This document shows, in pieces, positions 1 through 9,222 of a stretch of DNA of 64,000 nt (position 1 is its first letter; each line of letters opens with the position of its first letter). The notes beneath the pieces are model-generated. The model had not been told where the DNA came from and ran no database searches. It worked only from the letters and a program-made list of their open reading frames with translations. Source of the DNA: Caldilineaceae bacterium (GTDB lineage Bacteria > Chloroflexota > Anaerolineae > Caldilineales > Caldilineaceae); the NCBI GenBank assembly GCA_019637645.1, contig JAHBVH010000046.1:1-64000 (forward strand), written 5' to 3'. The translations under genes and the position numbers were made by a program.

Positions 1-93
1 ATCGACTACTCGTGTACGCAAATTCGTCGCGTTATTCGTTGTCGCTTTCTCATAAATCGTTCTGTATACCTTTCAATGCAAAGGAGAAGGCAA

Positions 94-1491
94 ATGGAGC
101 AAACTGATCGAGCCCTATCGCGACGCACCTTTTTGAAAGCCACTGTAGCTGGTGTAGGGATCACCGCCTTCGGTGGGTTATTGGCGGCTTGTGCGCCATC
201 CACAGGGCAAACAGGCGGTGGTGCCGCGGCACCCGGCACAGCAACCACGGAAATTTCCTGGTATGAATGGGGGGATGTGCTGGACAAAGACATTGCCGAC
301 CGCTGTATTGCCGACTTCCAGGAAGCACACCCCGGTATTACGATCCGCCTCGAGCAATCACCGACAGGCTACTATGATAAATTGCAAACCGCACTGGCTG
401 GTGGCACCGCGGCTGATATTATCAACAACCAAACATGGCTCTTCCAAAGCTTTTCCGCCAAGAACGTCTATATGGCGCTTGACGAACTACGCGCTAGAGA
501 CGATTACAACACCCCCTATCCTGACGCCTGGCACGATGTCTACGAAGCCCAAACCAAGTTCCGCGGTAACTTATATGGCGTGCCTTGGAACATGAATGCC
601 ATGGTCATCTTCTATGCGAAAGCGCCTTTTGACAAGCTCGGCATCCCCTATCCCACTGACGATTGGACCTACGACGAGTTTGTTGAACTGACCCAAAAGC
701 TCACAGGAACCATTGATGGCGTCCAACATTTTGGCTACCAAACCAATGTCTCCTACGAGCGTTTGGCCTGTTGGATGCGCTTGAACGGAGATAAAGAGTG
801 GGACCAGGAAATTGAACCCAAGACGGCCATGTGGGATCAAGAGTACATCATGCAGATGATCAACTTCCAACTCTATCAGTCGGTAAATGAATTCAAAGTC
901 AGCCCAACACCCGCCATGATGGAGGGGGGCCTGAATCAATTGGATTCTGGCAATGTGGCGATGAAGATGGAAGGCCCCTGGTTCTTCCCCAAGATGGCCT
1001 GCGGTGAATGGGCTTGCACCGAAGAGCAACAGGCTGACGGTGGCGTTCCATTCGGGGTGGCGCAACTACCCCTGTCGCCCACCGGGAAGCGAGCCCATAT
1101 GGTCTTTGGTCATGTTCTCTTGATGAATGCCAAGACGCAAAACAGCGACGCGGTTTGGGAATTCTTAAAGTTTGCAGGCAGTGAAGACGCACAAAAGTAT
1201 GTTGCTTCCTCAGGCCGCCAACCCGTCACGCCGGAATTTAATGATAAGTTGTGGGTGCCCGCGACCCGGGAAAAGTGGGGGCTAGAAGAGCTGCAACCCT
1301 TTATTGACGCCTTCCAAACGGGTATTCTCCATGAGGCGGGCGAGATCGATGACCGCCTTATCACCAATGAGGTCTTTGGCCCGGCGCGCGACAAGATGGT
1401 CGCAGGCCAAGCCGACGCCTTTACCGTAGTACCAGAGATGAACATAGCCCTCCAAAAACTACTAGACGATTATTGGGCCAAGCAGGGCTAA
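94..1491 (+). CDS. Sugar ABC transporter substrate-binding lipoprotein (Tat-exported)
   Basis: This is an extracellular solute-binding protein of the family-1 (sugar) type, the ligand-capturing lipoprotein of an ABC importer. The N-terminus shows a twin-arginine motif (S9-R10-R11-T-F-L-K15), a hydrophobic stretch and a lipobox LAAC with the lipidated cysteine at residue 33, so it should be exported folded and anchored to the outer face of the membrane. The remainder (about 465 residues in all) has the usual aromatic-rich sugar-binding pattern. I chose the ATG at 94 rather than the in-frame ATG at 76 because AAGGAG lies just upstream of 94 and the upstream codons add nothing. No permease or ATPase gene follows; partners may lie upstream of the window. 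The substrate cannot be read from sequence; a sugar or oligosaccharide is inferred from the family. Confidence 0.9.
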   Translation: MEQTDRALSRRTFLKATVAGVGITAFGGLLAACAPSTGQTGGGAAAPGTATTEISWYEWGDVLDKDIADRCIADFQEAHPGITIRLEQSPTGYYDKLQTALAGGTAADIINNQTWLFQSFSAKNVYMALDELRARDDYNTPYPDAWHDVYEAQTKFRGNLYGVPWNMNAMVIFYAKAPFDKLGIPYPTDDWTYDEFVELTQKLTGTIDGVQHFGYQTNVSYERLACWMRLNGDKEWDQEIEPKTAMWDQEYIMQMINFQLYQSVNEFKVSPTPAMMEGGLNQLDSGNVAMKMEGPWFFPKMACGEWACTEEQQADGGVPFGVAQLPLSPTGKRAHMVFGHVLLMNAKTQNSDAVWEFLKFAGSEDAQKYVASSGRQPVTPEFNDKLWVPATREKWGLEELQPFIDAFQTGILHEAGEIDDRLITNEVFGPARDKMVAGQADAFTVVPEMNIALQKLLDDYWAKQG

Positions 1492-1567
1492 GCAAGGTTA
1501 TTCTTGTTGGCGGTTGCGCAGTTAGCAGCATCTACCAACTGCACCATTCTTGATTGTATAGATACCG

Positions 1568-1648
1568 CAGCGGATTTAGGTACCAGCGCCTTTGCCCTAT
1601 GATTGGCAGAAGCCCATAGGGCAAAAGGGCTATTACTTAAATCCGCTG
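1568..1648. repeat. Nested palindrome between the binding protein and desaturase genes
   Basis: An 81-base element has an outer perfect 11-bp stem (CAGCGGATTTA at 1568-1578 with its complement at 1638-1648). Inside it is a second stem (1589-1601 with 1615-1628) carrying one bulged base. It could fold as one long hairpin in RNA or as a cruciform. It lies between two same-strand genes, 77 bases after the first stop and 32 before the next start, so it could act as terminator, processing site or mobile palindromic repeat. There is no U-run, so a simple rho-independent terminator is less likely. Confidence 0.7.
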
Positions 1649-1679
1649 TTGCGTTGCTTTCAGGCAAAGGATAGGGAGT

Positions 1680-2744
1680 ATGCTTGCTGAACAAAAACAT
1701 CCAAAGATCAACTGGTACCGCACGCCGATCGATCGTGCAACCTTGGCCGAGTTAAATCAGCGCAGCGATTTCTGGGGAACCCTACAAACGTTGGGGCATT
1801 TAGGCTTGCTGATCCTGACCGGGGCCGCGGCCTTCTATGCCGCGGCCTATCTGCCCGTGTGGGTGTTACTGCTGGTGCTGTTCCTCCATGGTACCTTCTA
1901 CGCCTTTTTACTCAACGGCTTCCACGAGCTATGTCACAGCACCGTCTTTAAGACAAAAGGGTTGAATACTTTTTTCCTCTATGTCTTTAGCTTTTTAGGT
2001 AGCTTTAACCATGTTCTCTTTTGGACAAGCCATCAGGAGCATCACAAGTATACCCTCCATCCTCCGGATGACTTGGAAGTGATGCTGCCCTTCAAAATTA
2101 CCATGGATGGGTTTCTCAAAAGCGCGATAGCCAACCCCTGGGGCTTCTATCAGCGGGTCAAGGGTGTCCTGCGCCTCAGCCAGGGCCGCCTAGAAGGGGA
2201 GTGGGAAAATCTCCTTTTCCCCGAAACTGAGCCAGAAAAACGCCGACGTTTGTTCGGCTGGGCACGCTTTTTGTTGATTGGTCATGGATTGTTGATTGTA
2301 CTTTCGTTGGCGCTACACGGCTGGTTGGGAATGAATCTCTGGCTACTGCCCGTGCTCATTACCGTAGCGCCATTTTATGGGGGATGGTTACTCTTTTTAT
2401 GTAACAATACACAGCATGTGGGGCTGCAGGACAATGTGGCCGATTTCCGCCTCTGTACACGCACTTTCCGCGTGAATCCCTTTGTCCAGTTTCTCTACTG
2501 GCATATGAACTACCACATTGAACACCACATGTACGCGGCCGTGCCTTGCTATAAATTGGGGAAATTACACCGTGCCATTGCTCATGATCTGCCACCCACA
2601 CCGGTTGGGTTGGTCGCCACTTGGCAGGAGATTATTCCCATTGTGCAAAAACAACAGGTAGATCCGACTTATCAATATGTCCCGTCGGTACCCACCCCCG
2701 TAGCCGGTTCCGTAGGGCGAGCAGGCTTGGCGTCTTACGGATAA
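1680..2744 (+). CDS. Fatty acid desaturase (membrane di-iron)
   Basis: A 354-residue integral-membrane desaturase of the FA_desaturase superfamily, which uses a di-iron centre to introduce double bonds into acyl chains. The three histidine boxes are present: H82-ELC-H86, H118-QEHH122 and H279-IEHH283, with a further histidine in NNTQH near residue 246. Hydrophobic segments at about 40-70, 95-115 and 195-240 give the usual topology. The start at 1680 follows a GGGAG ribosome site. It is followed by a strong convergent hairpin shared with rsmI, so it is probably monocistronic. The family also contains carotenoid and sphingolipid hydroxylases and desaturases, so lipid desaturation is likely but the exact substrate is open. 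Confidence 0.85.
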   Translation: MLAEQKHPKINWYRTPIDRATLAELNQRSDFWGTLQTLGHLGLLILTGAAAFYAAAYLPVWVLLLVLFLHGTFYAFLLNGFHELCHSTVFKTKGLNTFFLYVFSFLGSFNHVLFWTSHQEHHKYTLHPPDDLEVMLPFKITMDGFLKSAIANPWGFYQRVKGVLRLSQGRLEGEWENLLFPETEPEKRRRLFGWARFLLIGHGLLIVLSLALHGWLGMNLWLLPVLITVAPFYGGWLLFLCNNTQHVGLQDNVADFRLCTRTFRVNPFVQFLYWHMNYHIEHHMYAAVPCYKLGKLHRAIAHDLPPTPVGLVATWQEIIPIVQKQQVDPTYQYVPSVPTPVAGSVGRAGLASYG

Positions 2745-2792
2745 GGGGAAAACAGGCTGCTGACTTCTCACAAACCAACGAATGTCGCGCAA

Positions 2793-2822
2793 ACGCAGGC
2801 TAAAGCCCGCTTTAGCCTGCGT
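2793..2822. terminator. Bidirectional hairpin between convergent desaturase and rsmI
   Basis: A perfect 13-bp stem (arm from ACGCAGGCTAAAG) with a 4-base loop lies in the 83-base gap between two converging genes, followed on the plus strand by GTTCCC. Position and strength suggest a transcription terminator for both strands, though no clear U-tract is present. Confidence 0.7.
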
Positions 2823-2827
2823 GTTCC

Positions 2828-3574
2828 CTAGCCCTGTGGCTTTAGATCAAAGGGATCATCTAGATCTTCATCTGCCAGATCTTCTGCACCAGTTTCACCC
2901 TCCCCCTCTGTCCACCCACCGATCACCACAATAAACTCACCTTTCAGGGCGCTTCCATCCAACGTGGCGAGGAGTGATGACAGGCTGCCCCGCTGCACTT
3001 GCTCGTAGAGTTTGGTCAGATCATTGGCAATGGCCGCGGGTCGGTCGCCGTAGACTTCTAGGGCATCTTTCAGAAACTCGACCAATCGATAGGGACTTTC
3101 ATAGAAAATTAGGGTGTGGGGCGACTGTTGATCCACGGCGAGAAACCGTTGGCGCTGCCCTCGTTTGCGGGGTGGAAAGCCACGGAAGGTAAAGCTATGG
3201 ACCGGCAGGCCGGAGAGGACCACCGCCATGATCAAGCCCGTGGGGCCGGGGATCATAGTGACGGGCAGTTCCTCTTCCAGCGCACGGCGCACGGCAATAA
3301 AGCCAGGATCGGCAATGCCTGGTGTCCCCGCATCGGTCACCACGGCCACGGCCTTCCCCTCGCGCAGCAGCCCCATGATCCGTTCAACGGCCTGCCGTTC
3401 GTTATGTTCGTGAAAAGCGATCTGTGGTTTGCTAATCTCGAAATGTTTGAGCAGACGGCCTGTTTTGCGCGTGTCCTCGCTGGCGACAAAATCGACCGTG
3501 CGCAGCGTTTCCAACGCGCGCAGGGTGATGTCGTCGAGGTTACCGATGGGTGTTGCAACAAGATAAAGCATCAT
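2828..3574 (-). CDS. rsmI: 16S rRNA 2'-O-ribose C1402 methyltransferase RsmI
   Basis: RsmI uses S-adenosylmethionine to methylate the 2'-OH of C1402 in the 16S rRNA decoding centre. The family hallmarks are clear: [18 protein letters not shown] at the N-terminus, [11 protein letters not shown], then [13 protein letters not shown], and [17 protein letters not shown] start it at the first of two adjacent ATG codons before [11 protein letters not shown], giving about 248 residues. The frame stays open another 32 codons upstream, but those residues are unlike the family and overlap a possible promoter. The C-terminus ends in an acidic tail. The gene lies downstream of uvrA on the same strand, about 160 bases away, with a small hairpin between. 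Confidence 0.92.
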   Translation of the reverse strand: MMLYLVATPIGNLDDITLRALETLRTVDFVASEDTRKTGRLLKHFEISKPQIAFHEHNERQAVERIMGLLREGKAVAVVTDAGTPGIADPGFIAVRRALEEELPVTMIPGPTGLIMAVVLSGLPVHSFTFRGFPPRKRGQRQRFLAVDQQSPHTLIFYESPYRLVEFLKDALEVYGDRPAAIANDLTKLYEQVQRGSLSSLLATLDGSALKGEFIVVIGGWTEGEGETGAEDLADEDLDDPFDLKPQG

Positions 3575-3612
3575 GACTGGCTGACCATCCCTGGAGCTTG
3601 CGAATTTTTGTG

Positions 3613-3643
3613 GTATTATGCGCCCAAAGTAGGATAAGTGCAA
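3613..3643 (-). promoter_or_regulatory. Possible rsmI promoter
   Basis: On the minus strand TTGCAC (3643-3638) is followed after 19 bases by TAATAC (3618-3613). The spacing is long, so the call is tentative. It lies just ahead of the preferred rsmI start and inside the doubtful upstream extension of that frame. Confidence 0.35.
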
Positions 3644-3695
3644 TTCACCGGGGATGTGCCAGCAACGCAAGTGCGAACTTCATGATAACCGCGAA

Positions 3696-3713
3696 AAGCG
3701 CCTGCGGGCGCTT
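3696..3713 (-). terminator. Small hairpin downstream of uvrA
   Basis: A 7-bp GC-rich stem (AAGCGCC with its complement) and 4-base loop lie 20 bases after the uvrA stop. On the uvrA sense strand the stem is followed by TTTTCG. It may be a weak terminator or attenuator between uvrA and rsmI. Confidence 0.4.
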
Positions 3714-3733
3714 CTCGTTGTCAGCCGCGGGTT

Positions 3734-6613
3734 TTAACCCTGCTGATTCAGATGTGCGAGCACTTTCCGCAAATATTGGCCGGTATAGGACTGCTCACAC
3801 TGGGCAATCATTTCTGGCGGGCCTTGGGCGACGATGTAACCGCCTTGCTTCCCGCCCTCTGGCCCCAAGTCGATAACCCAATCGGCACTTTTGATCACAT
3901 CCAGGTGGTGTTCAATCACGAGAACACTGTTACCCGCGTCAACCAACTGATTCAGGGCATCGAGCAGCCGTTGAATATCAGCCAGGTGGAGGCCGGTTGT
4001 CGGCTCGTCTAGGATATAGAGCGTACGCCCACCCCGCTTGATCTTCCCCAGTTCATGGGCCAGTTTGATCCGCTGGGCTTCGCCACCAGAAATCGTCGTT
4101 GAAGATTGACCTAATTTCAGGTAGCCCAACCCCAGTTGCGCCAATACCCGTAGTTTGTGGGCAAGCAGCGGCGAAGCGTGGAAGAACTGCACTGCTTCCT
4201 CAATCGACAAGTCAAGCACCTGGGCAATGTTCTTGCCTTTGTAGGTGATCTCCAAAGTCTCTTCGTTGTAGCGAGCCCCTTTACAAGCATGGCAGAGCAC
4301 TTCCACATCGGCCATAAACTGGAGGGAGGTGACAATCATCCCTTGGCCGCGACACTCTTCGCAACGGCCCCCTTTCGTGTTGAAACTAAAACGCCCCGCA
4401 GCGTAGCCACGCCGTTGACTCTCTTCCGTAGCCACAAAAAGAGCGCGAATGGGGTCAAAAAGCCCAACATAGGTGGCCGGATTGGAGGTGGGCGTGCGCC
4501 CGATGGGTGTTTGGTCAATGTCAATCACCGCCTGGATATGCTCTAGCCCTTCAATCCGTTCATGCGCGCCAGGCAGAATGCGACTGGCATAGAGGGCGAC
4601 CTGTAGTTGTTTAAAGAGGATCTCATTGATCAACGTGCTCTTCCCCGAACCCGAAACGCCTGTGATACAGACCAGCAACCCCAACGGGATGGCGACATCG
4701 ATACGCTTTAGATTGTTCTCCGTAGCACAGTGAACGATCAACCGCTGCTCGGTGCGTGGGCGATATTGTTGGGGCAGGGGAATCGAGCGCTGCCCACTGA
4801 GAAATTGCCCCGTGAGCGAAGTTCCTTGCTGTATCAACTGGGTAAGGGGGCCTTGGGCGACAACCTCGCCACCATATTGGCCTGGCCCTGGCCCGATCTC
4901 AATAATATGGTCCGCCGCGCGCATGGTCTCTTCGTCATGCTCGACCACGATCACGGTGTTGCCTTGGTCGCGCAGCCGTTGGAGGGTGTAGATCATCTTG
5001 CGATTGTCACGTGGGTGCAGACCGATGCTCGGCTCATCGAGGACATACAACATCCCCATCAACTCCGAGCCAATCTGAACCGACAGACGCACCCGCTGGG
5101 ATTCACCCCCCGACAGCGTCGTCGAACGGCGGTTGAGGCTGAGATATTCAATGCCAATCTCGATCAAGAGATCAAGCCGTTTGCTGATCTCGCGCCCAAT
5201 CTCGGCCCCGGCTTGGGGGTTGCGCTTAAAAGGGGCAAGGTTGGCAAAGAAGTCGCGCAACTCGCTCAGGGTGAGATCGCCGAGTTCCATGATATTCTTG
5301 CCCCCAATGGTGCTCAGCAACCGCTGCGGTTTGAGCTGACGCCCCCGACAATCGGGACAAGTTCGCTCGACCATCACCCGCTTCATATACTCTTCGACCC
5401 AGGCATTAGCAGTTTTGTCGCGCCGATAGCGCCGATAGCGCCGTTCGATCTCGCCCACGATCCCTTCGTAGGGGAAGGACTTGCCAATGTGGTGGCTATG
5501 GCTTGGCGAGCTGCCGGGTGGTTGCAGGATGGTGATCTTTTCCATGCCGCTCCCCTGCATGATCACTTGGTGTGCGGCGGCAGGGAGATCCTGCCAGGGC
5601 GTATCCAGGCTAAAGCCATAATGGGCAGCCATGCTATGCATCATCCGCCCAGCCCAGCTATCCTTGTCATAGTGAAAGGCTTTGGGTTCTAGCGCGCCGC
5701 CCCGCAGGCTCTTGGTCTTGTCCAACACCAGCAGTTCGGGCTGGACATACCAATACATGCCCAAGCCAGTGCAGGTGGGACAAGCCCCCACCGGCTCATT
5801 GAAGGAAAAGTAGACCGGCTCTAACTCACCGCCGATAATTTGATGTTCGGGGCAGGTAAAGCCAGCAAAGAACGCGTCCGTCCCGCCTTGGACGGGCGTG
5901 AGAATCCGCAAACGCAGAAAGCCTTCGCCAACCCGTAAACCATTCTCGATGGCAACCACCAATGGCTTGAAGAGATCGGGCTTGACTACAAATTTGTCAA
6001 TCACCGCTTCCATCTCATAGGTGAGGGTCTCATCCACTTCCAACGCTTCACTTAGATCGACCAGTTCATCGTCGATCCGCAGCCGCCGGTACCCCTTCGT
6101 ACGGATCTCGCCAAAGAGATAGGGGTAATCTTCGCCATAGATCTTAAAGATAGGGGCATCGATCTCCACCAGCGTCCCCACCGGGAGCGCGAGAATATGT
6201 TCGGCAATCTGCACCGGCGTGCGCGTGGGCACTTCAGTCCGACAGTGCGGACAGTGAGCTGTGCCGGCGGTAGTAAAGAGGACACGCAGATAGTCATAAA
6301 TGTCGGTCATGGTGCCGACGGTGGAACGGGGGTTGCGGCTCACTGATTTTTGTTCAATGGAAATTACGGGCGAGAGACCATAGATGGCATCGACCTTGGG
6401 CTTTTGCAATTGCGCCACATACTTGCGCGAATAGGCAGAAAGCGATTCTAAAAAGCGCCGTTGCCCTTCGGCATAGATCGTTTCAAAGGCTAGCGAGGAC
6501 TTCCCCGAGCCACTGAGGCCCGTCAAGACCACCAGCTTGTCGCGCGGGATCTCGACATTAATGTTTTTTAGGTTGTTCTCACGAGCACCCTGGACCGAAA
6601 TCGTCTGTCTCAC
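3734..6613 (-). CDS. uvrA: Excinuclease ABC subunit UvrA
   Basis: UvrA is the DNA damage sensor of nucleotide excision repair; a dimer with two ABC ATPase modules per subunit loads UvrB at lesions. At 959 residues the length is normal. Visible landmarks are the first Walker A ([19 protein letters not shown]), an N-terminal zinc-binding region (CPHC near residue 120), signature [17 protein letters not shown] with LDEPSIGLH, the second Walker A ([13 protein letters not shown]), a CEEC...CHAC zinc module, and signature [16 protein letters not shown] with LDEPTTGLH. The start is a GTG preceded by GAAGGAG. No uvrB lies nearby. Long open frames on the opposite strand inside this gene are codon-bias shadows. 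Confidence 0.97.
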   Translation of the reverse strand: MRQTISVQGARENNLKNINVEIPRDKLVVLTGLSGSGKSSLAFETIYAEGQRRFLESLSAYSRKYVAQLQKPKVDAIYGLSPVISIEQKSVSRNPRSTVGTMTDIYDYLRVLFTTAGTAHCPHCRTEVPTRTPVQIAEHILALPVGTLVEIDAPIFKIYGEDYPYLFGEIRTKGYRRLRIDDELVDLSEALEVDETLTYEMEAVIDKFVVKPDLFKPLVVAIENGLRVGEGFLRLRILTPVQGGTDAFFAGFTCPEHQIIGGELEPVYFSFNEPVGACPTCTGLGMYWYVQPELLVLDKTKSLRGGALEPKAFHYDKDSWAGRMMHSMAAHYGFSLDTPWQDLPAAAHQVIMQGSGMEKITILQPPGSSPSHSHHIGKSFPYEGIVGEIERRYRRYRRDKTANAWVEEYMKRVMVERTCPDCRGRQLKPQRLLSTIGGKNIMELGDLTLSELRDFFANLAPFKRNPQAGAEIGREISKRLDLLIEIGIEYLSLNRRSTTLSGGESQRVRLSVQIGSELMGMLYVLDEPSIGLHPRDNRKMIYTLQRLRDQGNTVIVVEHDEETMRAADHIIEIGPGPGQYGGEVVAQGPLTQLIQQGTSLTGQFLSGQRSIPLPQQYRPRTEQRLIVHCATENNLKRIDVAIPLGLLVCITGVSGSGKSTLINEILFKQLQVALYASRILPGAHERIEGLEHIQAVIDIDQTPIGRTPTSNPATYVGLFDPIRALFVATEESQRRGYAAGRFSFNTKGGRCEECRGQGMIVTSLQFMADVEVLCHACKGARYNEETLEITYKGKNIAQVLDLSIEEAVQFFHASPLLAHKLRVLAQLGLGYLKLGQSSTTISGGEAQRIKLAHELGKIKRGGRTLYILDEPTTGLHLADIQRLLDALNQLVDAGNSVLVIEHHLDVIKSADWVIDLGPEGGKQGGYIVAQGPPEMIAQCEQSYTGQYLRKVLAHLNQQG

Positions 6614-6654
6614 GTTTTGGCTCCTTCAAGACTATGAACCACGGTTTGAGAAAG

Positions 6655-6685
6655 AGTATACAGGTAGATAGGATAGCGTGGTAAA
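6655..6685 (-). promoter_or_regulatory. Possible uvrA promoter
   Basis: On the minus strand TTTACC (6685-6680) and TATACT (6660-6655) are separated by 19 bases, about 40 bases ahead of the uvrA GTG. The -10 is good but the spacing is long. Confidence 0.3.
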
Positions 6686-6834
6686 CTAATAGACAACCCA
6701 TTTCAACGTCGCACCTTTGAGGCTGCTTTGGCACGAGAACGCTTGGACGACTTTGAAGGGGTTTATCTAAAAGGAATATCTAACCACCAACAGATCAGAG
6801 CCAAGTTCACAGCAAAAGGTTACCCAACAGAGAA

Positions 6835-7353
6835 ATGATTCAGATTGGTCTCTTTTATGGCAGTACCAATGGGGCGACGGCCGCCGTTGCCGGGTTGATT
6901 GAGCAAGCCTTTACCGCCCACGCCATCCCGATCGATTGCTTTGACATTGCCGACTATCTGTTAGAGACGATGCTCGACTTTGATCAGCTGATCTTGGGCG
7001 TCTCGACCTGGAATGTCGGCCAGCTCCAGAAAGATTGGGAAGCGGTCTTTGCCGAGTTTGATACGCTTGACTTGCACGGTAAACAAGTGGCGCTCTTCGG
7101 CCTAGGCGATCAGGTTGGCTATCCTGATACCTTTTTAGATGCGCTCTTTTTCGTCGCCGACAAAGTACGCGAGCGGGGGGCGACATTGGTGGGTGCTTGG
7201 CCCACGGCAGGCTATACCTTCACCCAATCATGGGCCGTCGAAGCCGGCCATTTCGTGGGGCTGGCCCTGGATGAAGATAATCAAGCCGCGTTAACCGCAG
7301 CCCGCGTAGAAACTTGGGTGGCGCAGCTCCGCGCGGAATTTGCCACCGGATGA
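6835..7353 (+). CDS. Long-chain flavodoxin
   Basis: A 172-residue flavodoxin, the small FMN electron carrier that can replace ferredoxin. The FMN phosphate loop is GLFYGSTNGAT at residues 4-14, a slight variant of the usual T/S-x-T-G-x-T. The 50s loop contains STWNVGQLQKDW with the flavin-stacking Trp, and the 90s loop contains FGLGDQVGYPDTFLDAL. The 20-residue insert of long-chain members is present (GAWPTAGYTFTQS). There is no strong Shine-Dalgarno sequence, only AGAGAA immediately before the ATG. It stands alone between uvrA and a DUF1304 gene, so the redox partner is unknown. Confidence 0.93.
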   Translation: MIQIGLFYGSTNGATAAVAGLIEQAFTAHAIPIDCFDIADYLLETMLDFDQLILGVSTWNVGQLQKDWEAVFAEFDTLDLHGKQVALFGLGDQVGYPDTFLDALFFVADKVRERGATLVGAWPTAGYTFTQSWAVEAGHFVGLALDEDNQAALTAARVETWVAQLRAEFATG

Positions 7354-7427
7354 CCTCCCCGGTTGTCATCAAGCCAGCCAGTTACTACCTTGAGAGAGCG
7401 TGGAAGAAGATAGTCATTCCGGCATTC

Positions 7428-7436
7428 TGTTATAAT
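7428..7436 (+). promoter_or_regulatory. Extended -10 promoter upstream of the DUF1304 gene
   Basis: A consensus TATAAT at 7431-7436 is preceded by TG one base upstream (extended -10). No good -35 is present at 16-18 bases. It lies 50 bases ahead of the DUF1304 start and a clear AGGGGGAG ribosome site. Confidence 0.5.
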
Positions 7437-7485
7437 AAGCTGGTGTTTTGCTTTTTATCGGCCATAGAGGTAAATAGGGGGAGCT

Positions 7486-7842
7486 ATGTCTATCATCGCC
7501 ATGATTATGGTTGCACTGGTTGCGCTCATTCACGTCTATATTTTGGTATTGGAGATGTTCTTGTGGGATAAACCGGCGGGGCTGCGCGCCTTTGGGCAGA
7601 GCCAAGAGGCCGCCACTGCCTCCAAAGTCTTGGCAGCCAATCAGGGGCTGTATAACGGCTTCCTCGCCGCGGGCTTGCTTTGGGGACTCATCCAGGGAGC
7701 AGCCGGTAAAGATGTCACGATCTTTTTTCTGAGCTGTGTCCTAATTGCTGGTCTCTATGGCGCCGCCACAGCAAGCCGCAAAATTCTTTTTGTCCAAGCA
7801 CTCCCCGCGGCGATTGGGTTGCTCCTGGTTCTGTTTACCTAG
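7486..7842 (+). CDS. DUF1304 small membrane protein
   Basis: A 118-residue protein of the DUF1304 family, whose function is unknown. It begins with the family signature (IAMIMVALVALIHVYILVLEM, shown here only to its core residues V-A-L-x-H-x-Y-I-x-x-L-E-M), then FLWDKPAGLRAFGQ, and an N-Q-G-x-Y-N-G-F-L-A-A-G-L block. Four hydrophobic segments are predicted at about 3-22, 50-70, 77-95 and 99-117. It has its own extended -10 promoter and a strong ribosome site. No functional link to the neighbouring flavodoxin or mannonate dehydratase is visible. Confidence 0.85.
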   Translation: MSIIAMIMVALVALIHVYILVLEMFLWDKPAGLRAFGQSQEAATASKVLAANQGLYNGFLAAGLLWGLIQGAAGKDVTIFFLSCVLIAGLYGAATASRKILFVQALPAAIGLLLVLFT

Positions 7843-7847
7843 GCCAT

Positions 7848-7918
7848 AGGCTGAAGCCCTGTGGTTGGCAGCGGAAGCCCACTCAAGCAGGCTACAACCA
7901 GCGTGTGCTTGCCCTAGG
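7848..7918. repeat. Intergenic repeat, copy 1 of the GGCTGAAGCCC family
   Basis: The stretch after the DUF1304 gene contains GGCTGAAGCCC, GAAGCCC, CTCAAGC and GGCTAC in the same order and spacing as a second stretch at 30262-30336. It is framed by two CCTAGG palindromes. No coding potential is evident. Confidence 0.5.
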
Positions 7919-7935
7919 CGGCGCTTGCCGATTGA

Positions 7936-7964
7936 TTGACAGGAAAAGTAAAAATCGCTATACT
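7936..7964 (+). promoter_or_regulatory. Strong sigma70-type promoter for mannonate dehydratase
   Basis: A perfect TTGACA (7936-7941), a 17-base spacer and TATACT (7959-7964) form a near-consensus housekeeping promoter. Transcription would start near 7971, leaving a leader of about 145 bases before the uxuA start at 8118. The leader holds GC-rich complementary segments that could fold, but matches no riboswitch class I can identify by eye. Confidence 0.8.
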
Positions 7965-8117
7965 GCCACCATTGTTTTCCTTGCTACCCAATCTCTTTTG
8001 CCATCCGAAACAAAGACCGGAAAACTTCTGCAGCCATTCTATCCAGCCAAGGCGCGCCTGCGGGTGGCGCTGGGCGGGAAGAATGAAACGACGATGAAAT
8101 GACGGAGATCAATTGTC

Positions 8118-9176
8118 ATGAGCACCACAACCAATGCAATCCCCATGCGCGCTGTGCCTGGCTACTATTCGAGCACAGCTGGCATCCAGATCGCGATCCA
8201 AACCGGCGCTGACGCCAGCGACGAAGATCTACAGTTTTTTCAGCAGCTTGGCGTCGAATGGGCCATGGTCGGCATTCGCCACCAAGAGCAGCATAATCGT
8301 GACTTCTACAAAAGCCTGGTGAAACGCTTTGGCGATTATGGCCTCAAAATTTACCGCATTACCAATATGAGCGTCCATAATGTGCCGGAGATCACCCTCA
8401 ACCTGCCTGGCCGTGATGCCAAGGTCGAAGAATTTAAGCAATTTATCCGCAACTTGGGCGCGGCGGGCATTCAGTATAACACCTACGCCCACATGGCGAA
8501 TGGTATCTGGTCTTCGGGCCGGGCCGTGGGCCGTGGCGGGATGGATGCACGTATGCTCGATATTAACAATGCCGTGGGCCGCTGGGGAGACAAGAGCTAC
8601 ACAGGCGAATTGACCCATGGCCGCGCCTACAGCGAAGAAGAACTGTGGGACAACTATGCCTACCTGATCCGCCAAATCGGGCCGGTCGCCGAGGAAGAAG
8701 GCGTCTATATCGGCATTCACCCCGACGATCCGCCCGTCTATCCGCTGGGTGGCATTCCTCGTTGTATGTTTGGCAACTTTGCCGGCTATCAAAAAGCCAT
8801 GGAGATCGCCGACAGCCCGAACATCGGCGTCTGTCTCTGTGTGGGGTGCTGGCTCGAAGGCGGCACCATTGGGATGGGCGTCGGTGTTGTCGATGCGATC
8901 AAGCACTTTGCGGCGAAAAACCAACTCTTCAAAGTCCATTTCCGCAATGTATCGAACCCCATGCCCGAGCCGTGGGTCGAAACCTTAATCGACAATGGCT
9001 ACCAGGATATGCATGAAGTGATGAGAGCGCTACGCGAAGTCAAGTTCGATGGCTGTATCATCCCTGATCACATTCCGGCCATGTTGGGTGGGCCTCGGGT
9101 GGGTACCGCCTATTCGATCGCCTATATGCGGGCCTTGATCCAGGCCGTCAACAACGAATTTGGTGGCCCAGCCTAA
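8118..9176 (+). CDS. uxuA: Mannonate dehydratase
   Basis: UxuA dehydrates D-mannonate to 2-keto-3-deoxygluconate in hexuronate breakdown, using a divalent metal in a TIM-barrel of the xylose-isomerase-like fold. The 352-residue length fits the shorter (Bacillus-like) members. Typical blocks are visible: NTYAHMANGIWSSGRAVGRG, HPDDPPVYPLGGIPR, a C-x-C-x-G-C-W segment near residue 240, HFRNVSNPMP and DGCIIPDHIP near the C-terminus, which supply metal and substrate ligands. It is expressed from its own strong promoter. A palindrome follows the stop immediately. No other glucuronate-pathway gene lies beside it, although the binding protein at the window start could feed sugars to such a pathway. 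Confidence 0.9.
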   Translation: MSTTTNAIPMRAVPGYYSSTAGIQIAIQTGADASDEDLQFFQQLGVEWAMVGIRHQEQHNRDFYKSLVKRFGDYGLKIYRITNMSVHNVPEITLNLPGRDAKVEEFKQFIRNLGAAGIQYNTYAHMANGIWSSGRAVGRGGMDARMLDINNAVGRWGDKSYTGELTHGRAYSEEELWDNYAYLIRQIGPVAEEEGVYIGIHPDDPPVYPLGGIPRCMFGNFAGYQKAMEIADSPNIGVCLCVGCWLEGGTIGMGVGVVDAIKHFAAKNQLFKVHFRNVSNPMPEPWVETLIDNGYQDMHEVMRALREVKFDGCIIPDHIPAMLGGPRVGTAYSIAYMRALIQAVNNEFGGPA

Positions 9177-9185
9177 TAGTCAATA

Positions 9186-9222
9186 GTCAATAGTCAATGG
9201 CCGTTAACCATTGACTATTGAC
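9186..9222. terminator. Bidirectional hairpin between uxuA and the sigma-factor gene
   Basis: A perfect 15-bp stem (GTCAATAGTCAATGG and its complement) with a 7-base loop lies between two convergent genes; it overlaps the last codons of the minus-strand gene. The left arm is built from three tandem TAGTCAA heptamers (9177-9197). Confidence 0.7.

Noticed and set aside
4730..5692. A 320-codon open frame on the plus strand inside uvrA
   Set aside because: It is antisense to a clear uvrA, has no ribosome site, and its residues show no family pattern; it results from the codon bias of uvrA.
7905..8102. A 65-codon frame upstream of uxuA
   Set aside because: It contains the strong uxuA promoter and leader and has no ribosome site.
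8229..8939. A 236-codon open frame on the minus strand inside uxuA
   Set aside because: It mirrors a well-supported mannonate dehydratase gene and has no start signal or recognisable domain.
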